Positions 45,623-57,458 of a stretch of DNA of 64,000 bases are shown here, piece after piece. This DNA is from Pseudisothecium myosuroides. Taxonomy: Eukaryota > Streptophyta > Bryopsida > Hypnales > Lembophyllaceae. The stretch lies in assembly GCA_951799445.1 (NCBI GenBank), contig OX637292.1:20339296-20403295 (forward strand). The letters run 5' to 3'. The notes beneath the pieces are model-generated. The model saw only the letters and a program-made list of their open reading frames with translations. It ran no database searches and was not told the origin of the DNA. A program made the position numbers and the translations under genes. Position 1 is the first letter of the stretch. Each line of letters opens with the position of its first letter.

Positions 45623-46425
45623 ACCCCTAATGACCCAAGCGACCATTTTCTAGTCATTGTCCCTCTTTTTTGAGCTACCTTTTCTCAAACTTTGAGTTTA
45701 AAAAAAATTAAAACATCATTTCTGGAAAAAAGATTGCGTAATAAATCCAATGGAAGTAGTTTCATCAAATTTTGAATTAAACTCCGTCTTCTGAAATTTT
45801 TCAAATTTAAGTGGTGCAATGTAGTTCACAACTCATTTTTGGGATTTGGGTTTGGGCATGGACTAGAGAGTCAACCAACCAATGTGATTCTTGCCCACCT
45901 CAAAAAGTTCAAATCCACCTCAAAAAGTTCAAATCCACCTCAAAAAGTTCAAATCCACCTCAAAAAGTTCAAATCCAAGGAATTCAAGGAGAAAACAAAG
46001 TGTCCTATTCTTTTTTTCCTCACAAACACTACTCTCATTTCAATGACCACCATGCATTGCAAGCTCTACCATGAATTGAAAAATGCTTGGAATGTTGTGA
46101 AATTTTACATGTACATTTTCAACTCTCGTATCTTTCACTGAGCATAAAAAGGCATCATTTTAAAATATTCTCACAAAAATATGCTCCTTCAAAGTGCGGT
46201 GCCTTATATTTCCATTGACCTGAATAAAACTTCAAACTTAAATATCTCCTAAACCATGAAGTCAAATAATATGAAGTTTTTTGAAGTGCTCACTATCAAT
46301 GTGAACTTTAAGATCCTATAATTACATTCTATTGGATCTCAAGAAAAAATGAGCAAAAACATTGTTGAAGTTCTGAGTAGTTTTGGCCCAATTCAAAAAA
46401 TTAATACAGACCCCTTGGGTCATCC
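45620..46425. mobile_element. TTAA-class element, right terminus lost
   Basis: The left end TTAACCCCTAATGACCC begins exactly at the right edge of the preceding MITE. The interior follows the complete copy at 60657-61423 up to the CCCCTTGGGTCA block, after which the expected TTAGGGGTTAA is missing. Open frames inside are not conserved between copies. Confidence 0.7.
45896..45975 (+). repeat. Tandem repeat, 4 x 20 bp
   Basis: Four identical units CACCTCAAAAAGTTCAAATC lie inside the TTAA-class element. The paralogue at 60932-60971 has only two, diverged units. Confidence 0.95.
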
Positions 46426-46696
46426 ACAATTTAAGTTGGGCTAGTTTTTGTTTTTGTTTTTTTTGTTATAGTGAGATCTGTTGGACCGTGACTTTCCCAA
46501 TCACATTTTGGGTACTATTCAAAAGCCCTCAGCTAAAAGGAATGCACAAGCTTTGTTTCATGGTGTTTGGACTTATTGTGCGAAAGTTTTTTAATTTTGA
46601 ACTTTTTATGAATTAAAAATTTAGAAAATTATTTTTATTTTTATTTTAATTGTGGCAACAGCACAAGGCACACTAGTTAGGAGGTAACTTATATAA

Positions 46697-48565
46697 GGTA
46701 ACTACACCTAAAATGGACTACTCCTTAAAATTGCCCCCTATTTTTGAAGGAAAATTGAACAACTCGGAAGATACCCAAAATGGTGCACATGACAAGGTTA
46801 AATGTAAGGTGGAGTTGGGGGTCATTTTGTATAATGCACAGCTCTTTTTATAGTATTGTGGAGGTGGCAACTTTACAAGTGGTCCATTTTGGGGGTAAAC
46901 TTTTTGTTGTTTTAATCCCTAAAGGACTGAGGCCTTTTTTCTGCCAAAAAACACTGAAAAATTGCCATTTCTATAGCAAAGAGTTAAAAAAAAATTAAAT
47001 TGTTTTTTTCTCACATCTAACCATAGGATCTTATACCTAACTAATATGGAAATGTGTGGAAAAAATTTCAGAATTTTTGACCGCACAAATTGCAAGATAT
47101 CTGCGTTTAAAGTGAAAAAAACAAGTTTTTCAACACATTGCGGGACTAGATTTTTTGACTTTGAACATTTTTAACTTAAAATTTTTGCACTACATAGTTT
47201 TGAGCTTTAAATTTTTATAGTGGAGAATTGAGTTGAGAGTCTAGGAAAAAAAAATCAAAAAAACTTAATTATCATTCTTAAAAAAATTGTTAAGTAAAAG
47301 TAGGTACAAGATAGAAGGAAAATCTAAAATATTCATATATTTTAGATGGAATTAAAATGCACTAATTTCAGTGGTGAGATTGTTCTAGCAAGTAAACTAA
47401 ACCATGCAAAAAAAATTGAAAAATTTGAAAAATTTGATTCAGAAATGAATCCTACAAGTTATTTTTTTCAAGAAAATGCTTTAACTGCCCAAAAAACGAG
47501 AATGTCCATAACTTTCTCATAACAAATCCAAATGATATGAATCAAAGCTTTCTAGATAGACAAAAATATATTCTACGAGAAAAAAAATATTAAAAAAAAA
47601 ATTCAAATTTTTGCAGTTTTTTTTGTTGCTCGGGCTGCCCCATGTCCCCTGTTTTGAGCTTATTTGGTCATAACTGTTGTTCCCAAGCACCAATTGTGAG
47701 AAAAATTATATTCTTTCAAAGCTATTCAGCTTTTGTACCTCCAAAAAAAGCTTCAAAAAATCAGGAGAAAATTTCAGCCCGTAGGTACCTGCCCAAAAAC
47801 GCATTTGTCCCCCGAAGGAACAACGGTCCTTTAGGGGTTAACTTCTTCTCTATGACATGTTTTGATACTTCTATATAGTGTCAATTCTTTGGGTGCATCA
47901 AATGGATTTTGTATTCACCTACATGACACTTTTAGCACTCTACACCTTGCACCTTTGAAAATTTGTAACTAATTCACAACACTTCCAAAGATTACAAAAC
48001 CACTTGCATTTTGATTCACAGTCCTTCACCAATGTGTAAAAATTGTTGTTCATTTTGTAAAGCATATTGGTTATTCCACAGAGCTTATTCATGCAATTTT
48101 AGGTGTAAGATAACTACACCTAAAATGGACTACTCTTCAAAATCAAACCCTATTTTTGAAGGAAAAATGAATTGGGAAGAGACCTAAAATGGTGCATATT
48201 ACAAGGACAAGTGTAAGATGGAATTAAGGCCCATTTTGAGTAGTGTGCAACTCTATTAATAGTATTGTGGAAGTGGCAACCTCACAAGTGGTCCATTTGG
48301 GGTACACTTTATGTTTGGCTTAACTTCTTTTCTTTGACATTTCTTCATATGCAATACATAAATTTTTGCATCATCTAGATGATTGACACTTTTAGCAATC
48401 TACAACTTGTATCTTTGAAAATTTGTAACTAATTCACATTGCGTCTAAAAATTATGGAACCACTTGCATTTTGATTCATAATCCTCCATCTATATACAGA
48501 ATTGTTGTTCATTTTCTAGAGCATATTGGTCATGTCAAAGAGCTTAAATGTGCGATTTTAGATTT
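46697..48565 (+). repeat. Tandem duplication (~480 bp unit), first copy interrupted by a TTAA element
   Basis: Copy 1 (46697-48105, minus the insertion 46912-47841) and copy 2 (48107-48565) share ordered blocks: AACTACACCTAAAATGGACT, CCTATTTTTGAAGGAAAA, GTGGTCCATTT, CCACTTGCATTTTGATTCA, TTGTTGTTCATTTT. Non-coding. Confidence 0.8.
46912..47841. mobile_element. TTAA-flanked (piggyBac-like) non-autonomous element, 930 bp
   Basis: The ends are TTAATCCCTAAAGGACTG (one terminal base changed) and GGTCCTTTAGGGGTTAA. Its interior is close to 3714-4655. Copy 2 of the surrounding duplication shows the single TTAA empty site at 48320-48323. Confidence 0.85.
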
Positions 48566-48568
48566 AGT

Positions 48569-48946
48569 TAGGAGAGGCAACCCATTCCTGATTAGTGCCT
48601 CTATTCTGGCTTTATATATTGTTTTCTTTCCATGAACAGTATATTTCCCGGCGTAGTTGTGGCACATAATGATTAGCCACAAGACTCTCAATATTGTAAC
48701 TTCCCCTTGTCAATTTTGTTTTCAGCCCATGGTCGGAAATAGCAAGCTCCATATCACCGGCATGGGAAGAACAAAATCTTCTACTGAAAAATTCAAAGTA
48801 TTTATATTTTGAGAAATAGAAATCTGAAAAATTATGAAAACCTTCCAAACTCTATTTCTGCAGATAGGAAAATTTCCCCACCGAAGAAACTTGCCCTACA
48901 CATATATGTAATTGCTTAAGTGATCAGAAATGGGTTGCCTCTCCTA
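48569..48946. mobile_element. TA-flanked MITE, TAGGGGAGG family, uninterrupted (378 bp)
   Basis: It starts TAGGAGAGGCAACCCATTCC and ends GAAATGGGTTGCCTCTCCTA. It is inverted relative to the 42211 copy and contains the empty TTAA site at 48916-48919. Confidence 0.85.
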
Positions 48947-48953
48947 TCTTAGT

Positions 48954-49285
48954 TAAGGTAACAGGTTTAGAAATCGCCCACCTAAGAGCTGAAATTGAAT
49001 TTTGGGGAGGTGAAATGTTTAGAAATATTTTTCAGTAAATTTTCCTTGAAAGAAAAAAGGAATTGGCATCTAACCCAACTTGTTTCATATTTTTTGGAGC
49101 TTTCTGGAATTAGTTATGAAAATTTGAAGTTGAAGTGGCATAGGACTCTAAAATCGCCCACACCCTAAACTGTACATTGTTTGTACATCGCTGAAGGCTA
49201 TGAAGTAGTTACATGTACAAGCACTGTACATTTGAATAGGGTGGGCGATTTTAGAGACTGTGCGATTTTAGAGCCTATTACCTTA
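48954..49285. mobile_element. TA-flanked MITE, TAAGGTA... family with internal hairpin (332 bp)
   Basis: It starts TAAGGTAACAGG and ends CCTATTACCTTA. The left half matches the interior of 35578-35884 (GAATTTTGGGGAGGTGAAA). The right half is a hairpin whose arms hold AAATCGCCCAC and GTGGGCGATTT. Confidence 0.7.
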
Positions 49286-49477
49286 AAGCTCGGTCCCTCC
49301 AAAATATCTCCTCCAATTTGACTTTGGGTTGACACGTGGACGCATCACTACTCACTGCAGTACATTGACTAATTGCATGTGCGGGTGCTGAGTCAGTGAG
49401 TGAGGAGGTCAGTACGAGCAGGACCATCCGTCCTAACCCACCTGCAAGCACCTCTCCAGCAACTGGGTGTGATGAAG

Positions 49478-51675
49478 TGAGGTAGGCAACCCCAAATGTG
49501 CCACTAATTGTTACTGAGCATGTTTATTATTATTATTATATTGTTAAAATCTTTATATCTTTGTATTGGCAAGTGAAAGGAGGTTCCAACGCACCAAAGA
49601 ACGCAACATTTGGATACTATATGCAAAAGTTATGAAGGGACAAAGTTTGGATTTGAAAGTGTTTCTTCCAAGTAGGTACGGAGCTGATTTTGGAGATGTA
49701 CAGTAAGGTCTACATCGTTTATGAATTCTTGTCTCCCATTCCCTGCGACTACCCAATTTTCCTGATTTCAGCCCCAAGTTGCCATCTCCAACCTCCGCCT
49801 TTGGCACCCTACTCCCGCACCCTATTGTGCACCATAGTCCCCTACCTGGGACTATTGATTTTCGCCACCAGAACACACATCACGCACAATTTATATATAT
49901 ATTTTTTCTAATTGCTCCTCAAACTCGTCAGCGCCATTCTTTAACTGCAGGCCTCCTCACCGCTGCTCCTCACCTTCCCTTCCCTGTACAATGGGTGTAA
50001 GCAATCTCACACATCGCCTTCTATCATTGCCCTACGCTTTGCCACTTTCCCCAGCCTTCCTGTTGCCCCATTTCGCACTGATTCGCTCTCAGGCTTCCGC
50101 CCCATGCCTCTTGCGTTTGTGTCTATTTGGGGGGGGAGGGCTTATAGCTCGCTCGATCGGATTGGACGCATGGGCGCCTCTCAGAGTAGCAAACGTTATG
50201 TTTTATTCCGATCGCCTCGCGTAGTTCCTCCTCGCATTCATTGGCAGTTTATCTAGTCCATTTCTGCCGCACCGTGGAGGTCCAACCAACCGCCCGTGCG
50301 CCAAATTAATGTCAATTCCGCTCGGTTTGTGGTTCCAAGTGCAAAATTGATTCACATGCAGCTGCAGCTACAACAATTCAACTCCGATATCACAATAAGG
50401 TTAGTTTTGCCTTCAATTTTGCTCTCCATTTGAAGTCAATTCTAGGCATCAAAATTTCTCATTTTTTCTCATTCCATATCATTTTTCACTCAGATTATCA
50501 TTCAGACAAGGACCTTGAGCAACAGTGAACAATCTAGGATTGTTGGCATGCAAGAGGGAGGCATGAAACTTAGTCGAATAGTTGAAATTTTGAAAATGCC
50601 ACGTTCCACAGTTTCGACTGTTCTCACAAAATGAAAAGTTTTCGGTCAAATGACCACTCTACAACCTCGACCTCAACCTCTAAAATTGTCTGATCGAAAT
50701 CGTGTAGCGCCAAAGAAGCCGTACCTTAGTGAAATTCATAGAAATCGCAAGATGGATTTTCCTAGAAAGTATCGCAATTGGACAATGGATGATTGGAAAA
50801 GAGTGATTTGGACGGATGAATCAAGCTTTGAGCTTGGGAAGAATTCCAGGCGCATTCAAGTTTGGAGAAAAACTCATGAACATTATGCCTTGCACTGGCT
50901 TGCTCCTACGTTTAAATCAAGGAGGACTTTGGTGATGGTGTGGGGGGGATTTAACGGATTTCATAAGAGTCGTCTAGTTTTCATGCCGCAAGGACAACGG
51001 GCTGCAAGAGATTTTGTTAACAGTATCTATGAGGGTGAATTATCGGGGTTCTATTTCATGTACAACGAGTCTCATAAACGTATTCTCATGGAAGATGGTA
51101 CTCCCATCCATCGCGGGAAAGCTCCGGCAATATGGCGGAGCGCTCATGGTATGGAAAAGTTAGATTGGCCAGCAAACTCCCTTGATTTGAACTCGATAGA
51201 AAACTTGTAGCACATTGTGAAAGATCTCTTACGTCACCATGAAAAGCAAAAGCACAAAGAAGACATGATTCAAACCATTCAAGCAGTATGGGATAATGTT
51301 TCTTTAGAGCAACCACAAACATTGAATCATTGATTGCAAGCATGCCGGACCGAATTCAAGCTGTAATTGCGGCCAAAGGCGGTAGTATTAGATGGTAGAC
51401 ATTGTAGACTAGAAATGGTAAATGTTATATGATTTCAAATTTTCAATATAAATATTTCTTTTGATGTTGAAGTACTCTTCCATACAATTCCAACGCAACT
51501 TTTGGTTTTGAAACTGGTTCATTTTTGCACATGATATGGCAATCTGAAGTTTCTGAAATTTTAAGGCAACATTGCTGAAACTCATAATTCGTAAATGAAG
51601 TAGACCTTATTGTACCGTACATAGAGTGAAGATGGCGGTTTAAGGTCAATGTCGCATTTGGAGGTGCCCACCTTA
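49478..51675 (+). mobile_element. Tc1/mariner element carrying a dead DD34E transposase, ~2.2 kb
   Basis: The left terminus TGAGGTAGGCAACCCCAAAT and the complement of the right terminus (TAAGGTGGGCACCTCCAAAT) are inverted copies; TA lies at the right border and the left TA is mutated to TG. The 49560-49700 segment is the parent of the internal sequence in the MITEs at 8011, 54334 and 59889. Between about 49780 and 50390 is a pyrimidine- and GC-rich stretch absent from the MITEs. The transposase remnant occupies about 50500-51398. Confidence 0.85.
50500..51398 (+). pseudogene. Tc1-like transposase pseudogene (DD34E), two stops and a frameshift
   Basis: The N-terminal helix-turn-helix lies in GMKLSRIVEILKMPRSTVS (about 50560-50616). 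A premature TGA is at 50632-50634. The catalytic core is open from 50650: WTDESSFELG holds the first Asp, MEDGTPIH the second and LNSIENL the Glu, with 34 residues between the second and third, the Tc1-type DD34E spacing; DWPANS precedes the Glu as in the family. A TAG at 51208-51210 falls where the family has Trp. A frameshift near 51312-51325 separates this from the C-terminal block IQAVIAAKGGSIRW, which ends at TAG 51396-51398. The true start is uncertain; an upstream exon joined through CATTCAG at about 50486 is possible. The product cannot be functional. Confidence 0.88.
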
Positions 51676-51968
51676 GAAGCTTAGGATCCATTTTCAACCA
51701 CTTAAGGATTTACACATGAGGTAGAAACATCCAAAAACGTCAAAATAAGCAAATCAACATAGTTGGAGGCATCATTTCTTAATAATAATATTTTTGTAGT
51801 AGTAGCAATTGAAAATCGTGAATTTTTTTTAAAAAAAAACTAGATTTTTCGGATGTGGTATGTGTTTTCTATGAATTTTCAAAATGGCAATTCTCTAAAC
51901 CACTGAAACTGTCCTATAGGTAGACCTGAAACCGAAATCTAACAAATTCAGCATTTAACCAATAGGAA

Positions 51969-52954
51969 TTAACCCCTAAAGGACCAAGCTGCGTTTTTTT
52001 GGCAACATAGCGATTTTGAGCAACTCACTACAAATGGAATTTTTATTTTTTTTCTTTGAAATTTTCCCACAACATGGGGACAAGGTTTTTCATTGAGGCC
52101 CAACAATTTACATAACTTTTGACTACATGATTAAAAAGTTATTGTATGATATGTAGTTTTTTTTCTAGTCGGGCAATCCGGGCAGATAAAAAAAATCACT
52201 TCTTTCATAAATAAAAATTTGAAATTGGTTTTCTAGATTTATGTATACGTGGAAAGCTTTGAATCATTCCATTTTGATTAATGAGGTGAAAGTTATGAGG
52301 AGTTTTAGTTTGCAAACAGTTATTGAATCTCCAATCGAATCTCTACTCTAACATAAACTTTGAAGTCCTTTATTTAACTCAATTTTTAATATTTTTTGAA
52401 AAAAATAAAAACACTGGGTGCAGATTGTTTATTACAACTTTACAATCATTGGTATTGGTATTGGTATTTTTCAATTCTATAACTAAATTCTTAACAATTT
52501 AGTGTTTTGAATCATTCTCTAGTTTTTTCTACTTACTATTTTTTTCCTATATGTTGTAAAATTCCAAATAATCAGAAATTTTTCAAGCATGTAGCCAACT
52601 TGCCTTGAAGAATGAATCCAAAGAAGCACCACCATTTTGGAGATTTTTTATACAAATGTGACCTTGTGAAGTGCAACTACCCAAATTTTACAAGCGAGAT
52701 ATAGCGTTTGAATGAAAGTGAATGAAGTGCAAACGCTATATCTAGCAATCTACATGGTGGAATTTTCTGAAACTTTTTCCATATCTTTTCAAACCAGCGT
52801 ACTACAAGATCCTACATTTACATATGTTCAAAATTCCTTTTTTTCTAAAATTCAATACTTGTATTGGAAATGACAGTTTTGGAGCATTTTTGGTGAAAAT
52901 ATAGTCAAAAACCTTAAAGGGACAATTTTATGACACTTTTTAGGAAAACTTTAA
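51969..52954. mobile_element. TTAA-class element, second subfamily (GGGCAGCTCACTAC type)
   Basis: The left end TTAACCCCTAAAGGACCAAG is intact. The interior follows the 18576 and 63698 copies (TTTTGAGCAACTCACTAC, GGAAAGCTTTGAATCATTC). The right end near 52951 is worn and abuts the next TTAA element. Confidence 0.6.
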
Positions 52955-53879
52955 CCCCTAAAGTCCCGTTGTCCCCTCGGGGGACAAAATGGATTTCGGG
53001 CAGGCTCCTACGGTCTCAATATTTGTTGTAATTTTCTGAATTTTTTTAGAAGATAAAGAATCACATTAGCTTTCTGAAAATGTAATTTTTATTTCAATCA
53101 GAGCCTGGGAGCAAAAGTTATGGCACAAAAAAACCAAATTTTAGTTCGGCGGGCAGAAAAAAACCCTCACAAAAACTTTAAATTAAATTTAAATTTTTTT
53201 TGTTTCATATAGATTTTATTTTTATCTTCATAGGAAGCTTTGATTCATTCCATTTGAATTTGTTATGCAAAAGTTATGGATATCTTATTTTTCAGGCAAT
53301 TAGAGCATCTTCTTGCAAAAATAACTTGTAGGATTCATTTTTGAACTCAATTTTGACAATTTTTTTTTAAAAAAGTTTCACAAGGCTAAGATTTCTTGCT
53401 AGAACAATCTCACCATTGAGATTAGTATATTTCAACTCTAGCTTAGAGCTATTAATGATTTAACTTTTCCTTCAATCTTGAACCTACTTCTACTTAACAA
53501 TTTTTCAATGAGTGAAAACTAAGTGTTTCTTTTTTGAATTTTTTTTCCTAGATTCTCAACTCAATTCTTCATCATATAAAATTAGAAATTCAAAATCATT
53601 AGAGCAAAAATTTTAAGTTAGGAAGGTTCAAAGTCAAAAAATGTAGTTGAGCAAGGTGCAAAAAAACTTGATTCCTTCACTTTAAATGCAAATATCTTGC
53701 AATCTACACGGTCAAAGTTTCTAAAATTTCTTCCACACATTTTTACACTAGTCTAGTACAAGATCCTACGGTTAAATATGCAAAAAACACATTTTAAACT
53801 TTTTTTTGCTCTTTGCTATAGAAATGGCAGTTTTGAGTGGTTTTTGATGGAAAAATGGCCTTGGGACTTTAGGGGTTAA
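52951..53879. mobile_element. TTAA-flanked element, ~930 bp subfamily
   Basis: It begins TTAACCCCTAAAGTCCCG and ends GGGACTTTAGGGGTTAA. The interior matches the 1697 element in orientation (AAGCTTTGATTCATTCCATT, AGAGCATCTTCTTG). Confidence 0.75.
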
Positions 53880-53956
53880 TGGAAGTTTGGGGAGACTCAA
53901 GGAAAATCTAATGTGCATGTATGGGAATATGGACGCTTTTGGATGTTTCTACCTTA

Positions 53957-54333
53957 TTTGGAGTATAGATTTCTTGATTGTGTAAATTTTTCCATGTACA
54001 AAAATAGAGTTTGGAAGGATTCCAAAAAAATTCGGAATTTTTTTTCTCAAAATATGATTACCCTAAAAAATTTTAGCTGAAGGTATATAGATGACCTATA
54101 CTTGTCATATGTCTCTTCCTATTTTCAAACATGGACTGCAAACAAAATCAAACAAAAATTGATTGCAATATTAAGAGCGAGACTTATAGCCAATCATAAT
54201 GCGCCACAACTGCACTAAGACTTGCGCCATAATTGATCACTATTAATTTTTGTGTAAATATGCAAAAATACAACAGCCTATAAGTAGCCTATACCACCAT
54301 AATGGGAGGTGGTCAAAAATGGGTCCTCTACCT
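53957..54333. mobile_element. Probable worn member of the TAGGGGAGG MITE family
   Basis: Interior blocks AATAGAGTTTGGAAGG, TTTTTTTCTCAAAATA and CCAATCATAATG follow the 42211 family, and the right edge reads GGTCAAAAATGGGTCCTCTACCTTA. The left terminus is not clear. Confidence 0.45.
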
Positions 54334-54623
54334 TAAGGTGAGTACCCTCCAAACCGCCATTCTTTGCCAATGTGCATAGTTAATTATTATAAATATACTA
54401 GTCATATTTTCATATGTTCTTGTTGGCAAGAAAAAGGAAATTCCAATGCACCAAAGAACGCAGCATTTGGATACCAGATGCAAAAGTTACAAAGGGGCAA
54501 AGATTTTATTGGTAAAGGTTTTTTAATCATTTCTTCCAAATAGGTACATATTTGGTTTTGGAGATGTACATAGAGTAATGATGGCGGTTTTAGATAGGGT
54601 GCAATTATAGGTGTACCCACTTA
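54334..54623. mobile_element. TA-flanked MITE derived from the Tc1/mariner element (290 bp)
   Basis: It starts TAAGGTGAGTACCCTCCAAA and ends GGTGTACCCACTTA, with the internal GTTGGCAAGAAAAAGG and TTGGAGATGTACATAGAG blocks shared with the 8011 and 49478 copies. Confidence 0.75.
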
Positions 54624-56017
54624 AAAATATAGCAAACATTATAGCAGATATTTCTTGCACTAAGCTAGAAATTATAATTACTAATTTCAAAAGTTACTTA
54701 TACTACAAAAGTATCTAAGGTAAGTGTACCCACAATTATCAACATTGATTGCATAATTGACACTCTTTGAAAACATGGTGATATAAAAAAGTTCACATTA
54801 ACTAATTTTTTTTAAATGCCTAACTAGTATTGCTATATATATTTTGTGCCCAATTTATATAATTTCAATGCATTTTTCATACATGAGTAATATGAGTCCT
54901 TCTATCCATATAAAACATGTGGAGCTTGATTTATTTCCAGTTGCCTTCAATGAACCTCCTTGTAGAAAAGAAGTCATTCCATTAGGGTCTTGGTTTCAAA
55001 TATACCGGTATATACAAGTCATTCTAAACTTAGGACTCCTCATAGTCATTATTATATTTTCTAAAATCTTATTTTATTTATTTTATTGAATCTTTGGAAT
55101 GGATGCAGTGAGTTGAGAACTCACTTCTCATAATCACTATTGCATTCTCAAATGTCAAAGGGAGTTTACCGAAAACAATTCATTGTAAAAAAATTGGCAA
55201 GTATACAAATTTATTATTCCATATTCATAGTAATGTAATATTAATAAAATAAATATTTAAAATTTAAAATTTATTCTGTTTAATCAATTTTAGAGTTTAA
55301 TTATGTAATTTTAAATATTTTAGATTTAAACATTTATATTATATTCATCAATAAAATTTTATAATACTAAAATTTATTTTCACTTTTTAAAAACTCAAAT
55401 GGAGTTTATTCCACAAAAGAAATAAAAGAAACCACACTTTAAATGAAGGCCAAGGCCCAAACAAATAAAATCAATCTATTTCTCAAACCTACCAACTCCA
55501 AGCAGAGTGAAGTTTCACAAATTTTGATCCCCTTGTCTTTTGCTAGAGAAGTTCGAAGACATCTATTCCATGTCAAAATCACTAAGGAATTTAGTGTTGC
55601 ATAAATTGCTGGATTAATTGTTGGATTTGGTCAATTGTTGGGTCTAATTTTGACAAGGTTTTTCACTTTTTTTCAAAATATCTATTCTAATATCGCGTGA
55701 TGTGTAACTTTGTAAGTGGGCCAAATGTCTCAATTTAAGCAAATGTCATTATAAGCATGATAATAAAATTTTAGGGTTTGTAATGTATGAATTTTATGTT
55801 ATCATGTTCTTGTGCAAGTGCAAAATTCAATAAAAATAGTAATATGACTTTTTTCCTTTCTTACCAACCGATCAATAAAAATTTACAAGACTTTTATAAT
55901 TCTTGGCATAATTTGAATATAGGTACATAACAAAAATATTTTGAAATGGTGTATTATAGTTCACTACTCAAATAGACAACCATACAAACATCATTATTAA
56001 TAAAACTAAATTATTTT
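54624..56017. other. AT-rich intergenic DNA, no gene supported
   Basis: A short open frame at 54844-55089 has no recognisable domain and no splice support. Confidence 0.4.
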
Positions 56018-56230
56018 TATTTTTTTTGAACAAATGGAATGAGCCATTGCATTAGAAAAAAAACCTCACAATACAAAACAGCCAAACTACAAAGGTTGGA
56101 CAATGAAGAGATAAGAGCAAAAAGAGAACCACTAAATACATAGTGAAAGAGACAAGAAGGGGGGCCCTTCTTGTTCCAAATGATAGTATTGGCAATCCTA
56201 CTGGCAATAATAGGGGAAAACTAAGTTACA
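56018..56230 (-). mobile_element. Possible 5'-truncated LINE 3' end
   Basis: Read on the minus strand, the sequence ends GGCTCATTCCATTTGTTC followed by an A-rich tail (AAAAAAAATAAAAATAA), preceded by the GTTTGGCTGTTTTGTATTGT type of 3' region seen at the end of plant LINEs. A short frame upstream (IIWNKKGPP) weakly recalls the reverse-transcriptase C-terminal zinc-knuckle region. No other LINE domain is present. Confidence 0.35.
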
Positions 56231-57162
56231 ATGACCTCACATTGAATACTATATTATTGATGCATAGTATTTTGTATGTGCTCTATAATACAAACATCAT
56301 TATTATAAAAACTAAGCTACAGTGACCTCACTTTAATGTTGTATTATTAAGATTCTATATGTTCACAACACAAGCAAATGAAAAAAAAAATTGTTTTTAT
56401 CATGTAAGTTTTGATTCAACCCTCAAAATAATTATTCACTATGTATTATATAACATGCAAATATATTATATTGCTACACAAACAAAATTAACAGTTTTAC
56501 CAATGTAGAAAATATTAAAATTATTAAAAACATAAAAAGTTAACCATAATTGAATGATGTACATAATGCAACAACCATTTTGAGTTGAAATGAAAGCATT
56601 TGTTGAATTCCGAAATATTATCCTCTTTATATTTGACCAAAATTGAACATTCTTCTATCATTTGATCCAAGATCTTACCAAGCTTTAGTTTTCACTTTGT
56701 TGTATATCTTACAAATAATGCACATCGACACATTCTAACAAACAATTGTATACACCTCCAAAAGAAAGACAACGATAAAATATTCCGCTAACCAAAATAT
56801 TTTCTAATTACTCAAATTGGTTACTATATTTTAGCTAGTGTTTATTGTCTTTCATGGTTACGAGTTGTTCTAATTGTTCATGGTTATTGATTGTCACAAA
56901 GCTAAATTATTCCAAAAAGGAAGGAAGAAGGGTAGCCCTCGCCTCTTCATGCCTGTGAAGCATGGATAGTCAAATTACATCATGAAACTCTTCACATTCA
57001 AGATGATTGTTGGGCTAGTGTTATTATTAATGTGAATCACTCTTATATCAAGTTTGTCCTTATGTACCTAGCATATTGTACACCATTTAAGTACATGAAG
57101 GTAGAATTGGAATTTGAGTGGCAACAATCTAGTTCGTAATAAAAGTAGAGTTGAAGGTATTG
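56231..57162. other. AT-rich intergenic DNA with a partial ~90 bp duplication
   Basis: The block AAACTAAGTTACAATGACCT (near 56217) recurs as AAACTAAGCTACAGTGACCT (near 56308). Nothing else is recognised. Confidence 0.45.
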
Positions 57163-57458
57163 TAAGAGGTAGAAGGTCCATAAAGCTCGGACTCTAAAAG
57201 AGTCAACCTCAAGAAATGTACACTATTTGTACATTTTTCTTTCTCATTGCTTCAACAATATACAAATAGTGTATATTTCAAGAGATGGACACTTTTAGTG
57301 GCTACTACGTTTCAATTTCAAAAATTCATAACTAATTCCATGAAGTTCCAAAAAAAGTGAAATAACTTGGATTAGATGTCAATCCCATTGTCTTTTGAGG
57401 AAAATTTACTAAAAAATCAAATTCAAGAAGTTAACCTCCCCAATTTAATTTCTAGCTC

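Larger units (their letters stand above)
51717..53956. mobile_element. TA-flanked MITE (TAAGGTAGAARCAYCC family) split by two TTAA elements
   Basis: The left end GGTAGAAACATCCAAAA and right end GGACGCTTTTGGATGTTTCT, ACCTTA match 22703-23078 in inverted orientation. The 1.9 kb between 51969 and 53879 is inserted TTAA-class DNA, flanked by GGAATTAA and TTAATGGAAG. Confidence 0.75.

Noticed and set aside
45896..45975. Four evenly spaced identical repeats, considered as a CRISPR-like array
   Set aside because: There are no spacers; the units are directly adjacent and lie within a plant transposable element.
50650..51210. A complete 186-codon transposase gene
   Set aside because: It is only the middle of a Tc1-type reading frame; the helix-turn-helix lies upstream of an in-frame stop and the C-terminus follows a second stop and a frameshift.
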